In this document: piece after piece, positions 1 through 8,634 of the stretch
Numbering within the stretch: position 1 is the stretch's first letter
Layout: each line of letters opens with the position of its first letter
Assembly (NCBI GenBank): GCA_017307955.1
Contig: JAFKFV010000016.1
Span: 124,001-188,000 of the forward strand
From: Allobosea sp.
Lineage (GTDB): Bacteria > Pseudomonadota > Alphaproteobacteria > Rhizobiales > Kaistiaceae
Length of the DNA: 64,000 bases
Reading direction: 5' to 3'
Program-made: the position numbers and the translations under genes
The notes under the pieces: generated by a model
What the model saw: the letters and a program-made list of their open reading frames with translations, nothing else
What the model was told of the DNA's origin: nothing
Databases searched by the model: none

Positions 1-1316
1 CCATCGCCGCCGGGATCAGCGCCGTGCACCAGGAGCGCAACCTCATCCCGCGCTTCATGGTGGGCGAGAACATCGTCATCGAGCGGCTGCCGACCCGAGG
101 CGGTCTCATCGACTACGGCGCCGTGCATCGCGAGGCACGCCGCTTCCCCGACATGATCGATCCCTCGATCGACACCCATACCGAGGTGCGCCGCCTCTCG
201 GTCGCGCAGATGCAGATCGTCGAGATCGCCAAGGCGCTGTCGCTGGAGACGAGCGTGCTGCTCCTCGACGAGCCGACCGCCTCGATCACCGGCCACGAGA
301 CGGAAGCGCTGTTCGCCGTGCTGCGGCGGCTGCGCGACGAGGGCAAGGCGATCGTCTTCGTCAGCCACAAGCTGGAAGAGGTCGTCTCGATCTGCGACCG
401 CGTGACGGTGCTGCGCGACGGCCGCGTCGCGGCGGCCGGCGAGCCGATCGCCACCATGGGCCGCGGCCGCATCGTCTCGGCCATGATCGGCCGCGAGGAG
501 CGCGTGGCCGAGATCGGCGAGCGCCGGCTCGCAGGGGCGGAGCCGGTGCTGGAGGCGCGGTCCATCGCGACCAGCCTCGGCCACCGCGACGTCAGCTTCA
601 CGCTCAGGAAGGGCGAGATCCTCGGTCTCTACGGCCTTGTCGGTGCGGGCCGTACGGAACTCGCTCGCGCGCTGATCGGCGATGCGCGCATCCTCTCGGG
701 CGAGGTCGTGCTGCGCGGCGAGAGGGTCACGATCGGCAGCGTTCCGGAGGCGATCCGCCGCCACCGGCTCGGCTATATCTCGGAGGATCGAAAGGCCGAG
801 GGCCTGATCCTCGCCCATCCGATCCGCTCCAACATCGTCATCCCGATCTGGCGGCGGATCGCCGGCAGCCTCGGCCTCATCAGCCGGGCCGCGGAACGCC
901 GCGTCGCGGCCCCGCTGGCGCAGCGCCTAGAGGTCAAGGCGCCGTCGATCGAGCAGGCCGTCGGCAAGCTATCGGGCGGCAACCAGCAGAAGGTCTCGAT
1001 CGCCAAATGGCTCGCGGCCGGCGTCGACATCCTCATCATCGACGAGCCGACCGTCGGCATCGACATCAAGACCAAGACGGCGATCCACGAACTGATCGGC
1101 GAGATCACCCGCTCCGGCGTCTCGGTGCTGCTGATTTCGAGCGACATGCCGGAGATGATCACGCTCGCCGACCGCATCCTCGTGATGAAGGACTTTTCGA
1201 TCCGCGGCGAGATCGAGAACACGCGCCGCTACGAGGCCATGAGCCAGGCGATCATGGGTCATATCCATGACGGCGGCGACGACGAGGCCAAACCCCGCGA
1301 GGCCGGCCATGGCTGA
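1..1316 (+). CDS. CUT2-type sugar ABC transporter ATP-binding protein, 5' truncated
   Basis: ATPase of a carbohydrate-type (RbsA/XylG-like) ABC importer at the inner face of the cytoplasmic membrane. The frame is open to the window edge (first full codon at 3), so the N-terminus with the first Walker A is outside; about 65 residues are missing against the usual ~500. Visible are the first Q-loop (HQE, at the very start), signature LSVAQMQ, Walker B LLLDEPTAS and H-loop FVSHK; the second half has a degenerate Walker A (GLVGAGRTEL), signature LSGGNQQK and Walker B IIDEPTVGID. Two tandem nucleotide-binding domains with a weak second Walker A is normal for this family. It ends 22 bp before the GntR gene on the same strand, so the two may be co-transcribed. 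The sugar cannot be read from sequence. Confidence 0.93.
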   Translation, partial: IAAGISAVHQERNLIPRFMVGENIVIERLPTRGGLIDYGAVHREARRFPDMIDPSIDTHTEVRRLSVAQMQIVEIAKALSLETSVLLLDEPTASITGHETEALFAVLRRLRDEGKAIVFVSHKLEEVVSICDRVTVLRDGRVAAAGEPIATMGRGRIVSAMIGREERVAEIGERRLAGAEPVLEARSIATSLGHRDVSFTLRKGEILGLYGLVGAGRTELARALIGDARILSGEVVLRGERVTIGSVPEAIRRHRLGYISEDRKAEGLILAHPIRSNIVIPIWRRIAGSLGLISRAAERRVAAPLAQRLEVKAPSIEQAVGKLSGGNQQKVSIAKWLAAGVDILIIDEPTVGIDIKTKTAIHELIGEITRSGVSVLLISSDMPEMITLADRILVMKDFSIRGEIENTRRYEAMSQAIMGHIHDGGDDEAKPREAGHG

Positions 1317-1338
1317 GCCCGGCGTGGGAGACTGAACC

Positions 1339-2349
1339 GTGACGACGACGGCAGCCGAGACCGCCGAGCGCGCCGACGGCGAGTTGCCGCTCTACGAGGT
1401 CATCTACCGCGTGCTGCGCCAGCACGTCGCCGGCGGCCAGTTGCCGCCGGGGCTCGTCGTCGGCGAGGCGGCCGTCGCCCGCGCCTTCGGCTCCAGCCGC
1501 GTACCCGCCGCCGCGGCGCTGCGCCGCCTGCAGGCCGAGGGGCTGCTTGAGCCCTTCGATGGCCGCGGCCTCGTCATCTCTGGCGGTTCGGCGCCGCTCA
1601 GGCTCGATCTCGTCGAGGCTGGGCTCGTCCTTCCCGAGGAGATGGGCCAGGCCGGCGCGCCGCGCAGCCGCCGGGCGCGCATCTATCCCGAAGTCGAGCA
1701 CATCGTCGCCGCGAGCATGGCGCATGGCCGCTTCCTGCTCAACGAGAGCGTGCTCGCCGAGCATTACGGCGTCAGCCGCACGGTCGCGCACGAGATCATC
1801 GCGCGGCTCGATCGCGCCGGGCTGATCATGCAGGACCGCAACCAGCGCTGGTATGCCGGGCCGCTGACGCCCGAGCTGATGGGCGAGCATTTCGAGATCC
1901 GCTGGCTGATGGAGCCGCTGGCTCTCGCACAGGCGCTGCCGGCGCTCGACCGCCGCGACCTCGCCGCCAAGCGCGAGCGCGTCGCGACCACGCAGGCCGG
2001 CCGGCGCACGCCGGCGCGCATGGAGCGGCTGGAGCATGATCTCCATGTCGACACGGTGCTGCGCTGTCCCAACGGCCAGCTGCGCGACGCCATCCATCGC
2101 AGCCAGCTGCCGCTGATCGCCATCCACGACACGTTCCAGCTCTTCCTCGACGACGCCGAGATCGAGACCATGCTCGGCGAGCATCTCGCCGTCTATGACC
2201 GGCTGATCGCCGGCGACGCCGCGGGCGCGATGCAGGCGCTGGAAGCGCATCTTCGCCGCTCGCTGGAACCGAACGTCACGCGGCTCCGGCAACTCGGCCC
2301 CCTCCCCGCCGACCGCCGCGTGCCCTTCCTTATCGAGGTGCAGCGCTGA
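1339..2349 (+). CDS. GntR-family regulator with two winged-helix domains and an FCD domain
   Basis: Predicted DNA-binding repressor/activator, 336 aa, starting with GTG. Residues ~15-80 form a winged helix typical of GntR (LYEVIYRVLRQHV...LRRLQAEGLL). A second, diverged helix-turn-helix follows at ~115-170 (LNESVLAEHYGVSRTVAHEI). The C-terminal half is an all-helical FCD ligand/metal-binding domain with the expected acidic and histidine residues (HDLHVDT, GEHLAVYDRL, EAHLRRS). Most FCD regulators have one HTH, so the duplicated HTH is unusual. It directly follows a sugar ABC ATPase gene (22 bp), which suggests it controls that operon and senses its substrate or a metabolite. Its last 20 bp overlap the 3' end of the convergent acyltransferase gene. 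Confidence 0.85.
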   Translation: MTTTAAETAERADGELPLYEVIYRVLRQHVAGGQLPPGLVVGEAAVARAFGSSRVPAAAALRRLQAEGLLEPFDGRGLVISGGSAPLRLDLVEAGLVLPEEMGQAGAPRSRRARIYPEVEHIVAASMAHGRFLLNESVLAEHYGVSRTVAHEIIARLDRAGLIMQDRNQRWYAGPLTPELMGEHFEIRWLMEPLALAQALPALDRRDLAAKRERVATTQAGRRTPARMERLEHDLHVDTVLRCPNGQLRDAIHRSQLPLIAIHDTFQLFLDDAEIETMLGEHLAVYDRLIAGDAAGAMQALEAHLRRSLEPNVTRLRQLGPLPADRRVPFLIEVQR

Positions 2350-4387
2350 TGCCCGAGGGCATGCGGCTGTCGATGAAGGGAATGAGGCTGAGTGCGCCGG
2401 TGCGCGAGAGGTGGTTATCGTCCGAATAGAGCGGATGGCCGTCCTCCATGACGCGGCAACGGTCGGGCCCCGGACAGAGAACCGTTCCGAGATTGATCAG
2501 CACCGCCCCGGCACCGCCTCCGATCTCGGTCATCGTCGCATCGGTGAAGGCATTGCGGGCCCGATAGGCGTCGAACGTCACGGCGAAGGGCTTGTCGCGA
2601 CCGAGCATGCGATCGAGCGCCGCCTCCACCGGCACGTTCGCCGGCTGCTCCGGGATGCCGTAAACGATCACGACCCGCTTGCCGGCGAGCGCGGCGAGGC
2701 TGCGCTCCAGCCCATCGCGGAACACGCGCCGCGCATCCTCGAAGCCGGGCCTCCGTGTGGCATCGTCCGTGATGAAGCGCGTCCAGCGCATGACCCCGAA
2801 GCGCGAGGATTCGCCGGCCGCGGCGAAGCGGGAGGCGAGCACAACGGTGTCAACGTCCTTCATCGCAGCGACTCGGTCGACCGCATCGCGGATCATGTTG
2901 CGGCAGGCCATGTAGAGCGGCTTGACGTCAAGGAGCGGGAAGCAGCCTTCCCGGAGCGCCGCAACGCCCGCGACGCCCCGCTCCTTCGCGATGGCATCGA
3001 AGGCCGGCAGCAGCGCGGCGCCGAAACTGTCGCCGATCACCGCGATGCGGACTGGCGCGCCCTCGGCGCCGAAGCGGCACATCGGACCGGGAATGGGAGC
3101 GAGACTCTTCTGCAGGCATTCGTCGCGACGCGGATCGACATCGCCGCGCGCCGCCTCCAGCCGCCGCACCTCTTCGGGCAGCCGCTCCGGATATCCGGCA
3201 CGATCGACGATCAGCATGGCGATGGCGACAAAGGGAACGAGCGCGACGAGCGACACCGGCAGCACGAGCACCGGCCGGCTGAACCAGGGCTGGCGGAATG
3301 GCCGCTCGACGAAGCGCCAGGAGAGCGCACCGAGGAGCGCGGTGAGCACGAGGGAGAGCGCCGCACCGTCGAGGCCGAGCGCGCCGCGATGCGTGTAACG
3401 CCAGAAGGCCATGATCGGCCAATGCCAGAGATAGAGCGAATAGGACATGAGGCCGATGACGGCCAGTGGCCGCCAGCCGAGCATCCGGCCGACGCGCGTG
3501 CCCGATGAGGCGGGATGGACCATGATCGCGGCGCCAAGCACCGGCGGCAGCGCCGCAAGCCCCGGAAAGGCTGTCGTCTCGCCATAGAGGACGACGGGAA
3601 GGAGGATGGCCACGACGGCGAGCGCCGCGAGAGCCTCGGCGAGGCGGCCTGGCTTCAGGGCCCGCGCCGCCGGCAGCGCCATGAGCGTACCGGCGAGGAA
3701 CTCCCAGGCGCGCGGTGTCGGCAGGTAGAACGCGCCTGTGCCGCCGCCGGCGAGGAGCAGTTGCGCGTTGAGCAGCGACAGTACGGCCAGCGTGGCCACA
3801 AGCGCCGTCAGCCAGCCTTTCGCGAAACGCCAGGCGAGAAGCATCACCAGCGGCAGGGCCAGATAGAACTGCTCCTCCACTGCCAGCGACCAGATGTGCA
3901 GCAGCGGCTTGGTGTCGGCGTTGTTGTCGAAATAGCTCGTCGTCCGCCAGAAATGCAGGTTGGCCGTGAAGGTCGCGCTGGCCCGCAGCGACTGGCCGTA
4001 GAAAATGAAATCCCACGACAGAAGTAACAGGGCCGCCACCGCGGTCGTCGCCGCGAGCAGCACGACGAGCGCCGGCAGGATGCGGCGGGCGCGGCGGGCA
4101 TAGAAGCCGGCAATGCTGAAGCGCTGCCCGGAAAGATCGCGCAGAAGAAGGCCGCCGATCAGATAGCCCGAGATGACGAAGAAGATGTCGACGCCGACAT
4201 AGCCGCCGGAGAAGCCGGGCAGGTCGGCATGGAAGAGGATGATGGCGAGCACGGCCACGGCGCGCAGGCCGTCGATGTCGCGGCGATGGTCGCTACTGGC
4301 GACAGGTCCGTTGGACCGTTGGTCAACCGCCGTGCTGAAGCCGAACGCATGGCCGGTCACAGTCCCCTCCCGATAGCCGCCCTTCAT
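2330..4387 (-). CDS. OafA-like membrane acyltransferase with C-terminal SGNH domain
   Basis: Membrane O-acyltransferase (acyltransferase family 3) that probably acetylates a surface polysaccharide, 685 aa. Residues ~35-380 contain the integral membrane domain, beginning with HRRDIDGLRAVAVLAIILFH, whose R..D.LR..A and FH signature is typical, followed by about ten hydrophobic segments. Residues ~430-670 form a periplasmic SGNH hydrolase-like domain: IAVIGDSFG holds the catalytic GDS serine, and DDNHLSRTG near the end supplies the Asp-x-x-His pair. The full OafA/SGNH fusion matches known O-antigen acetyltransferases. The start at 4387 gives a 30-40 residue cytosolic lead; GTG (V10) or later starts are possible. 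The gene stands alone, convergent with the GntR gene (20 bp overlap). The glycan target is unknown. Confidence 0.88.
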   Translation of the reverse strand: MKGGYREGTVTGHAFGFSTAVDQRSNGPVASSDHRRDIDGLRAVAVLAIILFHADLPGFSGGYVGVDIFFVISGYLIGGLLLRDLSGQRFSIAGFYARRARRILPALVVLLAATTAVAALLLLSWDFIFYGQSLRASATFTANLHFWRTTSYFDNNADTKPLLHIWSLAVEEQFYLALPLVMLLAWRFAKGWLTALVATLAVLSLLNAQLLLAGGGTGAFYLPTPRAWEFLAGTLMALPAARALKPGRLAEALAALAVVAILLPVVLYGETTAFPGLAALPPVLGAAIMVHPASSGTRVGRMLGWRPLAVIGLMSYSLYLWHWPIMAFWRYTHRGALGLDGAALSLVLTALLGALSWRFVERPFRQPWFSRPVLVLPVSLVALVPFVAIAMLIVDRAGYPERLPEEVRRLEAARGDVDPRRDECLQKSLAPIPGPMCRFGAEGAPVRIAVIGDSFGAALLPAFDAIAKERGVAGVAALREGCFPLLDVKPLYMACRNMIRDAVDRVAAMKDVDTVVLASRFAAAGESSRFGVMRWTRFITDDATRRPGFEDARRVFRDGLERSLAALAGKRVVIVYGIPEQPANVPVEAALDRMLGRDKPFAVTFDAYRARNAFTDATMTEIGGGAGAVLINLGTVLCPGPDRCRVMEDGHPLYSDDNHLSRTGALSLIPFIDSRMPSGISAAPR

Positions 4388-4513
4388 AGGGGGAAGAGCG
4401 CGTTCGCGGCAAGATCGGCAGATGCGAGCGGCCGGACGGTGTGGGTCCCGTCCGGCCGCGTCCGAGGCAGCGGCCGCGCGACGAGCGCCGGCCCGGTGCC
4501 ACGGAATGCCAAT

Positions 4514-5053
4514 TCAGTGCGCCTCGTCGGCGAGCAGCGGACGCTTGCGCCCGGTGACCATCGCGAGCGGGAGGTTCTCGCGGTGGCGGATGCTGGCGAG
4601 AAGGACACCGGCGAGATGGAGACCGATCAGGCCGAGAATCCCGTAGGCCAAGGCCTCATGCAGCTGGGCGAGCCAGTCGACGCCGAAAAAGGCGTCCGTC
4701 GTCAGCAGGTAGCCCATCGAGGCCTGGGCGATGATGGCGAGGATCAGCGCCACGATCATCGCGCCGCCGGCCGGGTTATGGCCGAGAAAGCGCCGCTCGC
4801 GGCCGGCCGCGATGTCCTTCAGATAGCCGATGACGACGGCGGGGCGGCGGACGAAGGCGGAGAACCGCGCCTCGCGGGGTCCGATCACGCCCCAGACGAG
4901 GCGGATGGCGATGAGCGCCGCGGCCGTGTAGCCGGCCACCTCGTGCACCGCCTGCCACTCACCGGCCGAGAGCCACGCCGTCGCGATTGCGAGGACGAGC
5001 CCCCAGTGGAAGACGCGCACCACCGGATCCCACACCCTGACGCCGCCGCTCAT
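4514..5053 (-). CDS. Cytochrome b561 domain membrane protein
   Basis: Di-haem b-type cytochrome of the bacterial b561 family, inner membrane, likely passing electrons between quinone and a periplasmic partner. About 179 aa from the ATG at 5053 (a start at 5080 is possible but would overlap the upstream gene's end). Four hydrophobic segments each carry a candidate haem-ligand histidine: VFHWGLV, AVHEVAGY, QLHEALAY and GLIGLHLAG. The end of the upstream PepSY gene is only 10 bp away, so the two are one transcription unit, divergent from a two-component system. This PepSY/cytochrome b561 pairing next to an OmpR-type regulator recurs in proteobacteria and suggests the regulator controls this redox pair. 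Confidence 0.88.
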   Translation of the reverse strand: MSGGVRVWDPVVRVFHWGLVLAIATAWLSAGEWQAVHEVAGYTAAALIAIRLVWGVIGPREARFSAFVRRPAVVIGYLKDIAAGRERRFLGHNPAGGAMIVALILAIIAQASMGYLLTTDAFFGVDWLAQLHEALAYGILGLIGLHLAGVLLASIRHRENLPLAMVTGRKRPLLADEAH

Positions 5054-5063
5054 CGCCGCGGCC

Positions 5064-5330
5064 TCAATCCGCCTCAACATCCAGCATCTTCAGCGTCTCG
5101 GGGTCGAAGAGCTTCTCCATGCGCTCCTTGCCCTTGACGGCATAGGCCTCGTAGCAGCCCTTCTGATGCTTGATCTTGCGGACGCTCCAGCCTTCCTTCT
5201 CCAGCTGCGCCTTCAGCGCATCCACCGACTGCGCCTTGTCGGCGGGGACATTGCAGACATCGGCGGCGAAGGCCGGGGCGGTGGCGGCGAGCGTCGCGGC
5301 CAGCGCGACGGCGGAAAGGACGAACTTCAT
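5064..5330 (-). CDS. Secreted PepSY-domain protein
   Basis: Small periplasmic protein of 88 aa. The ATG at 5330 is chosen because it begins a clear signal peptide (MKFVLSAVALAATLAATA, cleavage near AFA-AD); the longer open frame upstream has no such feature. The mature part (~65 aa) resembles a PepSY fold: an N-terminal helix (DALKAQLEKEGWSVRKIKHQ) followed by a strand-rich piece CYEAYAVKGKERMEKLFD and the typical end DPETLKMLDVEAD. It has two cysteines, one near the mature N-terminus (DVCNVP) and one in the KGCYEAYA segment, which may form a disulfide. It is the first gene of a two-gene operon with the cytochrome b561, and its promoter region is shared with the divergent response regulator. 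PepSY proteins are often linked to peptidase inhibition or metal/redox sensing; the role here is inferred only from context. Confidence 0.85.
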   Translation of the reverse strand: MKFVLSAVALAATLAATAPAFAADVCNVPADKAQSVDALKAQLEKEGWSVRKIKHQKGCYEAYAVKGKERMEKLFDPETLKMLDVEAD

Positions 5331-5387
5331 GGGAAGCCTCTTCGGTTGTCTGTCGATCCTGTCGACGGCCCCCTTTTGGCCTCCTCC

Positions 5388-5405
5388 GCTGACGCGAGGC
5401 TGACG
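5388..5405. promoter_or_regulatory. Direct-repeat operator candidate for an OmpR-type regulator
   Basis: Two perfect copies of GCTGACG (5388-5394 and 5399-5405) are spaced 11 bp start to start, that is one helical turn, which is the layout bound by OmpR/PhoB-family dimers. An inverted copy CGTCAGC lies at 5432-5438. All are in the 142-bp gap between the PepSY/cytochrome operon and the response regulator gene, so autoregulation and control of the divergent operon are both likely. Confidence 0.5.
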
Positions 5406-5472
5406 GACGCGCCGCGGCGCCGTAAGCTCCCCGTCAGCTTCGGCGGGTCCACTCGCCCGAAGCGGCGGGGAC

Positions 5473-6135
5473 ATGATGCGCATTCTCCTGATCGAAGACG
5501 ATCCGATGCTGGGCGGCGCGCTCGGCGACCATCTCGACGCCGACGGCCATGCCGTCGACTGGGTACGCCGCCTGGACGATGCGACGGCGGCGCGGCAAAC
5601 CGTGCCCTATGACGTGATCCTCCTCGATCTCGGCCTGCCGGACGGGCGCGGCCTCGACTTCCTCAAGCAGTTGCGCCGGCGCGGCGATGCGACGCCCGTG
5701 ATCATTCTCACCGCCATGGACCAGCTCTCGACCCGAATCGAGGGCCTCAATGCCGGCGCCGACGACTATCTCGTGAAGCCTTTCGACCTTTCCGAGCTGA
5801 CGGCGCGGCTCGGCGCCGTTGCCCGGCGCTATGCCGGCAATCCCAATCCGCTCCTCGTGCTCGGGCCGCTCGAGGTCGACCAGGCGCATCGCACCGCGAC
5901 CGTGGAGGGGCGCCTGCTCGATCTCACGGCACGCGAATGGGCGGTGCTGGAGCGGCTCTGCCAGCATCCCGGCGTCCTCGTCTCGCGGCAGCAATTGGAG
6001 GAGGCGCTCTACGCCTTCGGCGCCGAGATCGAATCGAACGCCGTCGAGGTCTATGTCAGCCGGCTGCGCAAGAAACTCGGCGTCGATCTGATCCGCACGG
6101 TGCGCGGCCTCGGCTACCGGCTCGCGGCCGAATGA
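5473..6135 (+). CDS. OmpR/QseB-type response regulator
   Basis: Two-component response regulator, 220 aa, cytoplasmic DNA-binding. Receiver domain 1-120 has the acidic pocket E8/D9/D10, phospho-acceptor D52 (VILLDLGLP), switch T80 and K102 (YLVKPF). Residues ~128-218 are a winged-helix trans_reg_C domain (LLDLTAREWAVLERL...VEVYVSRLRKKLG...TVRGLGYRL). Two consecutive ATG codons (5473, 5476) are both possible starts. Its stop overlaps the histidine kinase start (ATGA), so the pair is translationally coupled. The direct repeat GCTGACG upstream is a good candidate for its own binding site. Confidence 0.93.
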   Translation: MMRILLIEDDPMLGGALGDHLDADGHAVDWVRRLDDATAARQTVPYDVILLDLGLPDGRGLDFLKQLRRRGDATPVIILTAMDQLSTRIEGLNAGADDYLVKPFDLSELTARLGAVARRYAGNPNPLLVLGPLEVDQAHRTATVEGRLLDLTAREWAVLERLCQHPGVLVSRQQLEEALYAFGAEIESNAVEVYVSRLRKKLGVDLIRTVRGLGYRLAAE

Positions 6136-7481
6136 AGGGACCGGCCAGCCTCACGGGTCGCCTCATCCTTTGGCTCAGCCTCGGCGCCGTGCTGCTCTGG
6201 CTGTCCGGCGCCGGGATCGGCTCCATCATTCTCCGCCACCAGTTAGAGGAGGCCTTCGACAGCGGGCTGCGCGAGACCGCGGAGCGGCTGCTGGCGCTCG
6301 CGGCCGACGGCCTCTCGGAAGGCGGCGAGGCCGAGGGCGAGGACTATGCCCATGAGGTTCCGATCCTCGATGCCGACGACGGCGAATACATCGTCTATCA
6401 GGTACGCCGCGGCGACGGCGCCGTGCTGCTGCGCTCCTTCGATGCGCCGTCAAAGCCCTTCTCGGCGCCGCTCGTCGAAGGCTTCGCCGTCGAGGACGAC
6501 TGGCGCATCTTCACGATCGGCAACCGCTCGAGCCGCCTTTTCATCCAGGTGGCGGAATCGCGGAGCCGCCGCGCCGCCGCGCTGCACGAGACGCTGCTCT
6601 CGCTGCTGCTGCCGATCATCCTCCTGATCCCGCTGTCGGCGATCGGCATCTTTCTCGTCGTCCGGGCCGGTCTTCGTCCGCTCACCAGCTTCAGCGCCGA
6701 AATCGCGCGCCGCGACGCCCGCCATCTCGCGCCGATCGATATCGGCCCGCTGCCGACGGAACTGGTCCCGACCGCCGAGGCGGTGCAATCGCTGATCGCC
6801 CGGCTCGGCGCCGCCATCGCGGCGGAGCGGGCGCTCGCCGCCAACAGCGCCCATGAACTCAGGACGCCGATCGCCGGCAGCCTCGCGCAGACGCAGCGCC
6901 TCATCGCCGAGCTGAAGGGCCATCCGGCGGAGGCGCGCGCGCGGCAGGTGGAGGAGAGCCTCAGCCGCCTGCGCCATCTTTCGGAGAAGCTGCTGCAGCT
7001 CGCCCGCGCCGACGCCGGCATCGCGCTGACGGACCATGCGACGGACCTCGTGCCGGCGCTCCATCTCGTTGTCGAGGATGCGCGGCGCTCGCTGGCGCGG
7101 CCGGAGCGGCTGTCGCTCGATTTCGCGGCGGGGGCGTCGCTCACCGCGCCCTTCGATGTCGATGCCTTCGGCATCGCGCTTCGCAACCTCATCGAGAACG
7201 CGCTCCGGCACGGGCCGCCCGATGGGGCGATCGCGGTCGCCGTGCCCGCGGCCGGCGTCGTCAGCGTCACCAGCGGCGGGCCGGCCGTCGCGCCCGAGAT
7301 CCTCGCCGGCCTCGTCCAGCGCTTCGCGCGTGGCAACACCTCTGCCTCGGGATCGGGCCTCGGCCTCGCCATCGTGGCCGAACTCGTGGACGGCGCCGGC
7401 GGCGCGCTCCGCCTGCTCTCGCCCGTGCCCGGACGAAACGATGGCTTTCGCGCCGAACTGACGCTGCCGAAGGACGGATGA
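6132..7481 (+). CDS. Sensor histidine kinase
   Basis: Membrane sensor kinase partner of the preceding regulator, 449 aa. Start is the ATG that overlaps the regulator stop. TM1 at ~10-35, periplasmic sensor ~36-155, TM2 ~157-180, HAMP-like linker, then HisKA with H241 in SAHELRTPIAG and a catalytic domain with N-box NLIENALRHG and G2 motif SGSGLGLAIV. The G1 box is odd: the usual D-x-GxG reads VTSGGPAVAP, so the conserved Asp that contacts adenine is replaced. The acidic sensor segment (LSEGGEAEGEDYAHE) may bind a cation. The layout is that of QseC-like kinases, and the divergent PepSY/cytochrome b561 genes suggest a redox- or metal-related signal. Confidence 0.9.
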   Translation: MKGPASLTGRLILWLSLGAVLLWLSGAGIGSIILRHQLEEAFDSGLRETAERLLALAADGLSEGGEAEGEDYAHEVPILDADDGEYIVYQVRRGDGAVLLRSFDAPSKPFSAPLVEGFAVEDDWRIFTIGNRSSRLFIQVAESRSRRAAALHETLLSLLLPIILLIPLSAIGIFLVVRAGLRPLTSFSAEIARRDARHLAPIDIGPLPTELVPTAEAVQSLIARLGAAIAAERALAANSAHELRTPIAGSLAQTQRLIAELKGHPAEARARQVEESLSRLRHLSEKLLQLARADAGIALTDHATDLVPALHLVVEDARRSLARPERLSLDFAAGASLTAPFDVDAFGIALRNLIENALRHGPPDGAIAVAVPAAGVVSVTSGGPAVAPEILAGLVQRFARGNTSASGSGLGLAIVAELVDGAGGALRLLSPVPGRNDGFRAELTLPKDG

Positions 7482-7509
7482 TCTGAGAGGGAAAGCCGGC
7501 TTTGCCGGG

Positions 7510-7589
<80 letters not shown>

Positions 7590-7748
7590 CCAATTGGGAA
7601 GCGGCTTGTAGGACGGCAGGACGCCGAACGCAACCCCTTTTCGCTCGCTCCCCCTTTTGGACGATCCCGCGCGGCTCCCGCCTCGCGTCATCGCCATGCT
7701 ATGAATCCATCATAGTCATCTGCGCTGGCCGTTCGGGGGAACCGTCAC

Positions 7749-7868
7749 ATGCTGATCTCCGCCTTCGTCGCGACATGCGTCGGATTCTTCTACCGCGCCC
7801 GAAAGGCGCGACGGCTCGTGCGCGAACAGGCGGCGCGCGCCGAGGCGCGGGACGGCGCGGAACTCTGA
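7749..7868 (+). CDS. Putative 39-aa membrane-anchored small protein
   Basis: A short open frame (ATG to TGA) with N-terminal hydrophobic stretch MLISAFVATCVGFFY followed by a very basic, alanine-rich helix (RARKARRLVREQAARAEARD). This 'one short helix plus charged tail' shape fits a small membrane protein. It stands alone between the initiator tRNA and a minus-strand gene pair. No family is recognised and no strong Shine-Dalgarno is visible, so it may not be translated. Confidence 0.35.
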   Translation: MLISAFVATCVGFFYRARKARRLVREQAARAEARDGAEL

Positions 7869-7918
7869 CGCAGCCTCGGCCGGCGATGACCGGGCGCGGC
7901 TCGGTCTCGCACCCTCCG

Positions 7919-8259
7919 CTATCCGTGGCCTTTCTCGTGCTTGCGATGGCCGCCGTCATACCAACCGCGGTCGCCGAAATGATCCGGCTCGCCGCGCATC
8001 AGGCATTTGAGCTCGTGGCCGAGCTCGAGGCAGCGGCGGCAGAGCGGGTCGCAGGGCTCGCGGCGCGCATGCCAGCGCATGCAGATGAGGCGCGCCAGCG
8101 CGTCGCGCTTCGGATTGGCGACATAGGCCCGCAACGCCTCCAGCACGACGACGCTCGTCTCCCATGTCGCGCGCCCTTCTGCCGCTCGACGAGCCGCTCC
8201 AGCCGGTGGATGATCCCCCAGGGCGTCAGGCGGCGGCGGGCGCTCTCGTCATCCGCCAC
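7919..8259 (-). CDS. Small Cys/His-rich protein, apparent frameshift near 8165
   Basis: The upstream gene's stop overlaps a GTG (8259) that opens a protein-like frame (VADDESARRRLTPWGIIHRL...VERQKGA). Around 8160-8170, inside a GCGCGC run, the protein-like sequence continues in another frame (TWETSVVVLEALRAYVANPK), and runs to the TAG at 7919. The joined product would be about 110 aa and contains CDPLCRRC and other Cys/His residues that could bind a metal. A single-base deletion, sequencing error or programmed -1 shift would explain it. If only the downstream frame is used, a GTG start at 8146 gives 75 aa. Function unknown; it looks translationally coupled to the upstream gene. Confidence 0.5.
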
Positions 8260-8524
8260 GGCCCCGCCCGCGCACGAAGCCGAACGAGACCTGCTCGACG
8301 CGGTCGTCATAGGCCATCAGCAGCGTCTCGATCACGGCCCTGAGATCGCCGCCATGCACGGCGATCAGCTCGTCGACGCGCTTCAGCAGCGCCTTCTCCT
8401 GCTCGGTGAAATCACCCTCGGCCAGCCCGTCACCCACCTCCTCTTCCGCGACGACGTCGTCGCCGGTCGCCCGCTCCCTGCCCAGGTTCCGGAGCCCTTG
8501 GCCCTCGTCATACGGCTCGGCCAT
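8249..8524 (-). CDS. Hypothetical acidic protein, 91 aa
   Basis: The ATG at 8524 is preferred because a GGAGG sits five bases upstream; ATG 8536 and GTG 8542 are alternatives. The product is acidic and apparently soluble, with a helical middle part (FTEQEKALLKRVDELIAVHG) and a short Gly/Arg-rich tail (GFVRGRGRGG). Its TGA overlaps the GTG of the next gene, so the two are coupled. No known family is recognised. It lies between the initiator tRNA and the SRAP gene, divergent from the latter. Confidence 0.7.
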   Translation of the reverse strand: MAEPYDEGQGLRNLGRERATGDDVVAEEEVGDGLAEGDFTEQEKALLKRVDELIAVHGGDLRAVIETLLMAYDDRVEQVSFGFVRGRGRGG

Positions 8525-8634
8525 CGCCGCCTCCATCGCCACAATTCGTTCCTATAATGTTCTCGTTCACGGCAGAGTCAATCAACCGCGGGGCGGCTGT
8601 GGATGATGCCCGCGCGTCATGGCATGCTCGGGCC

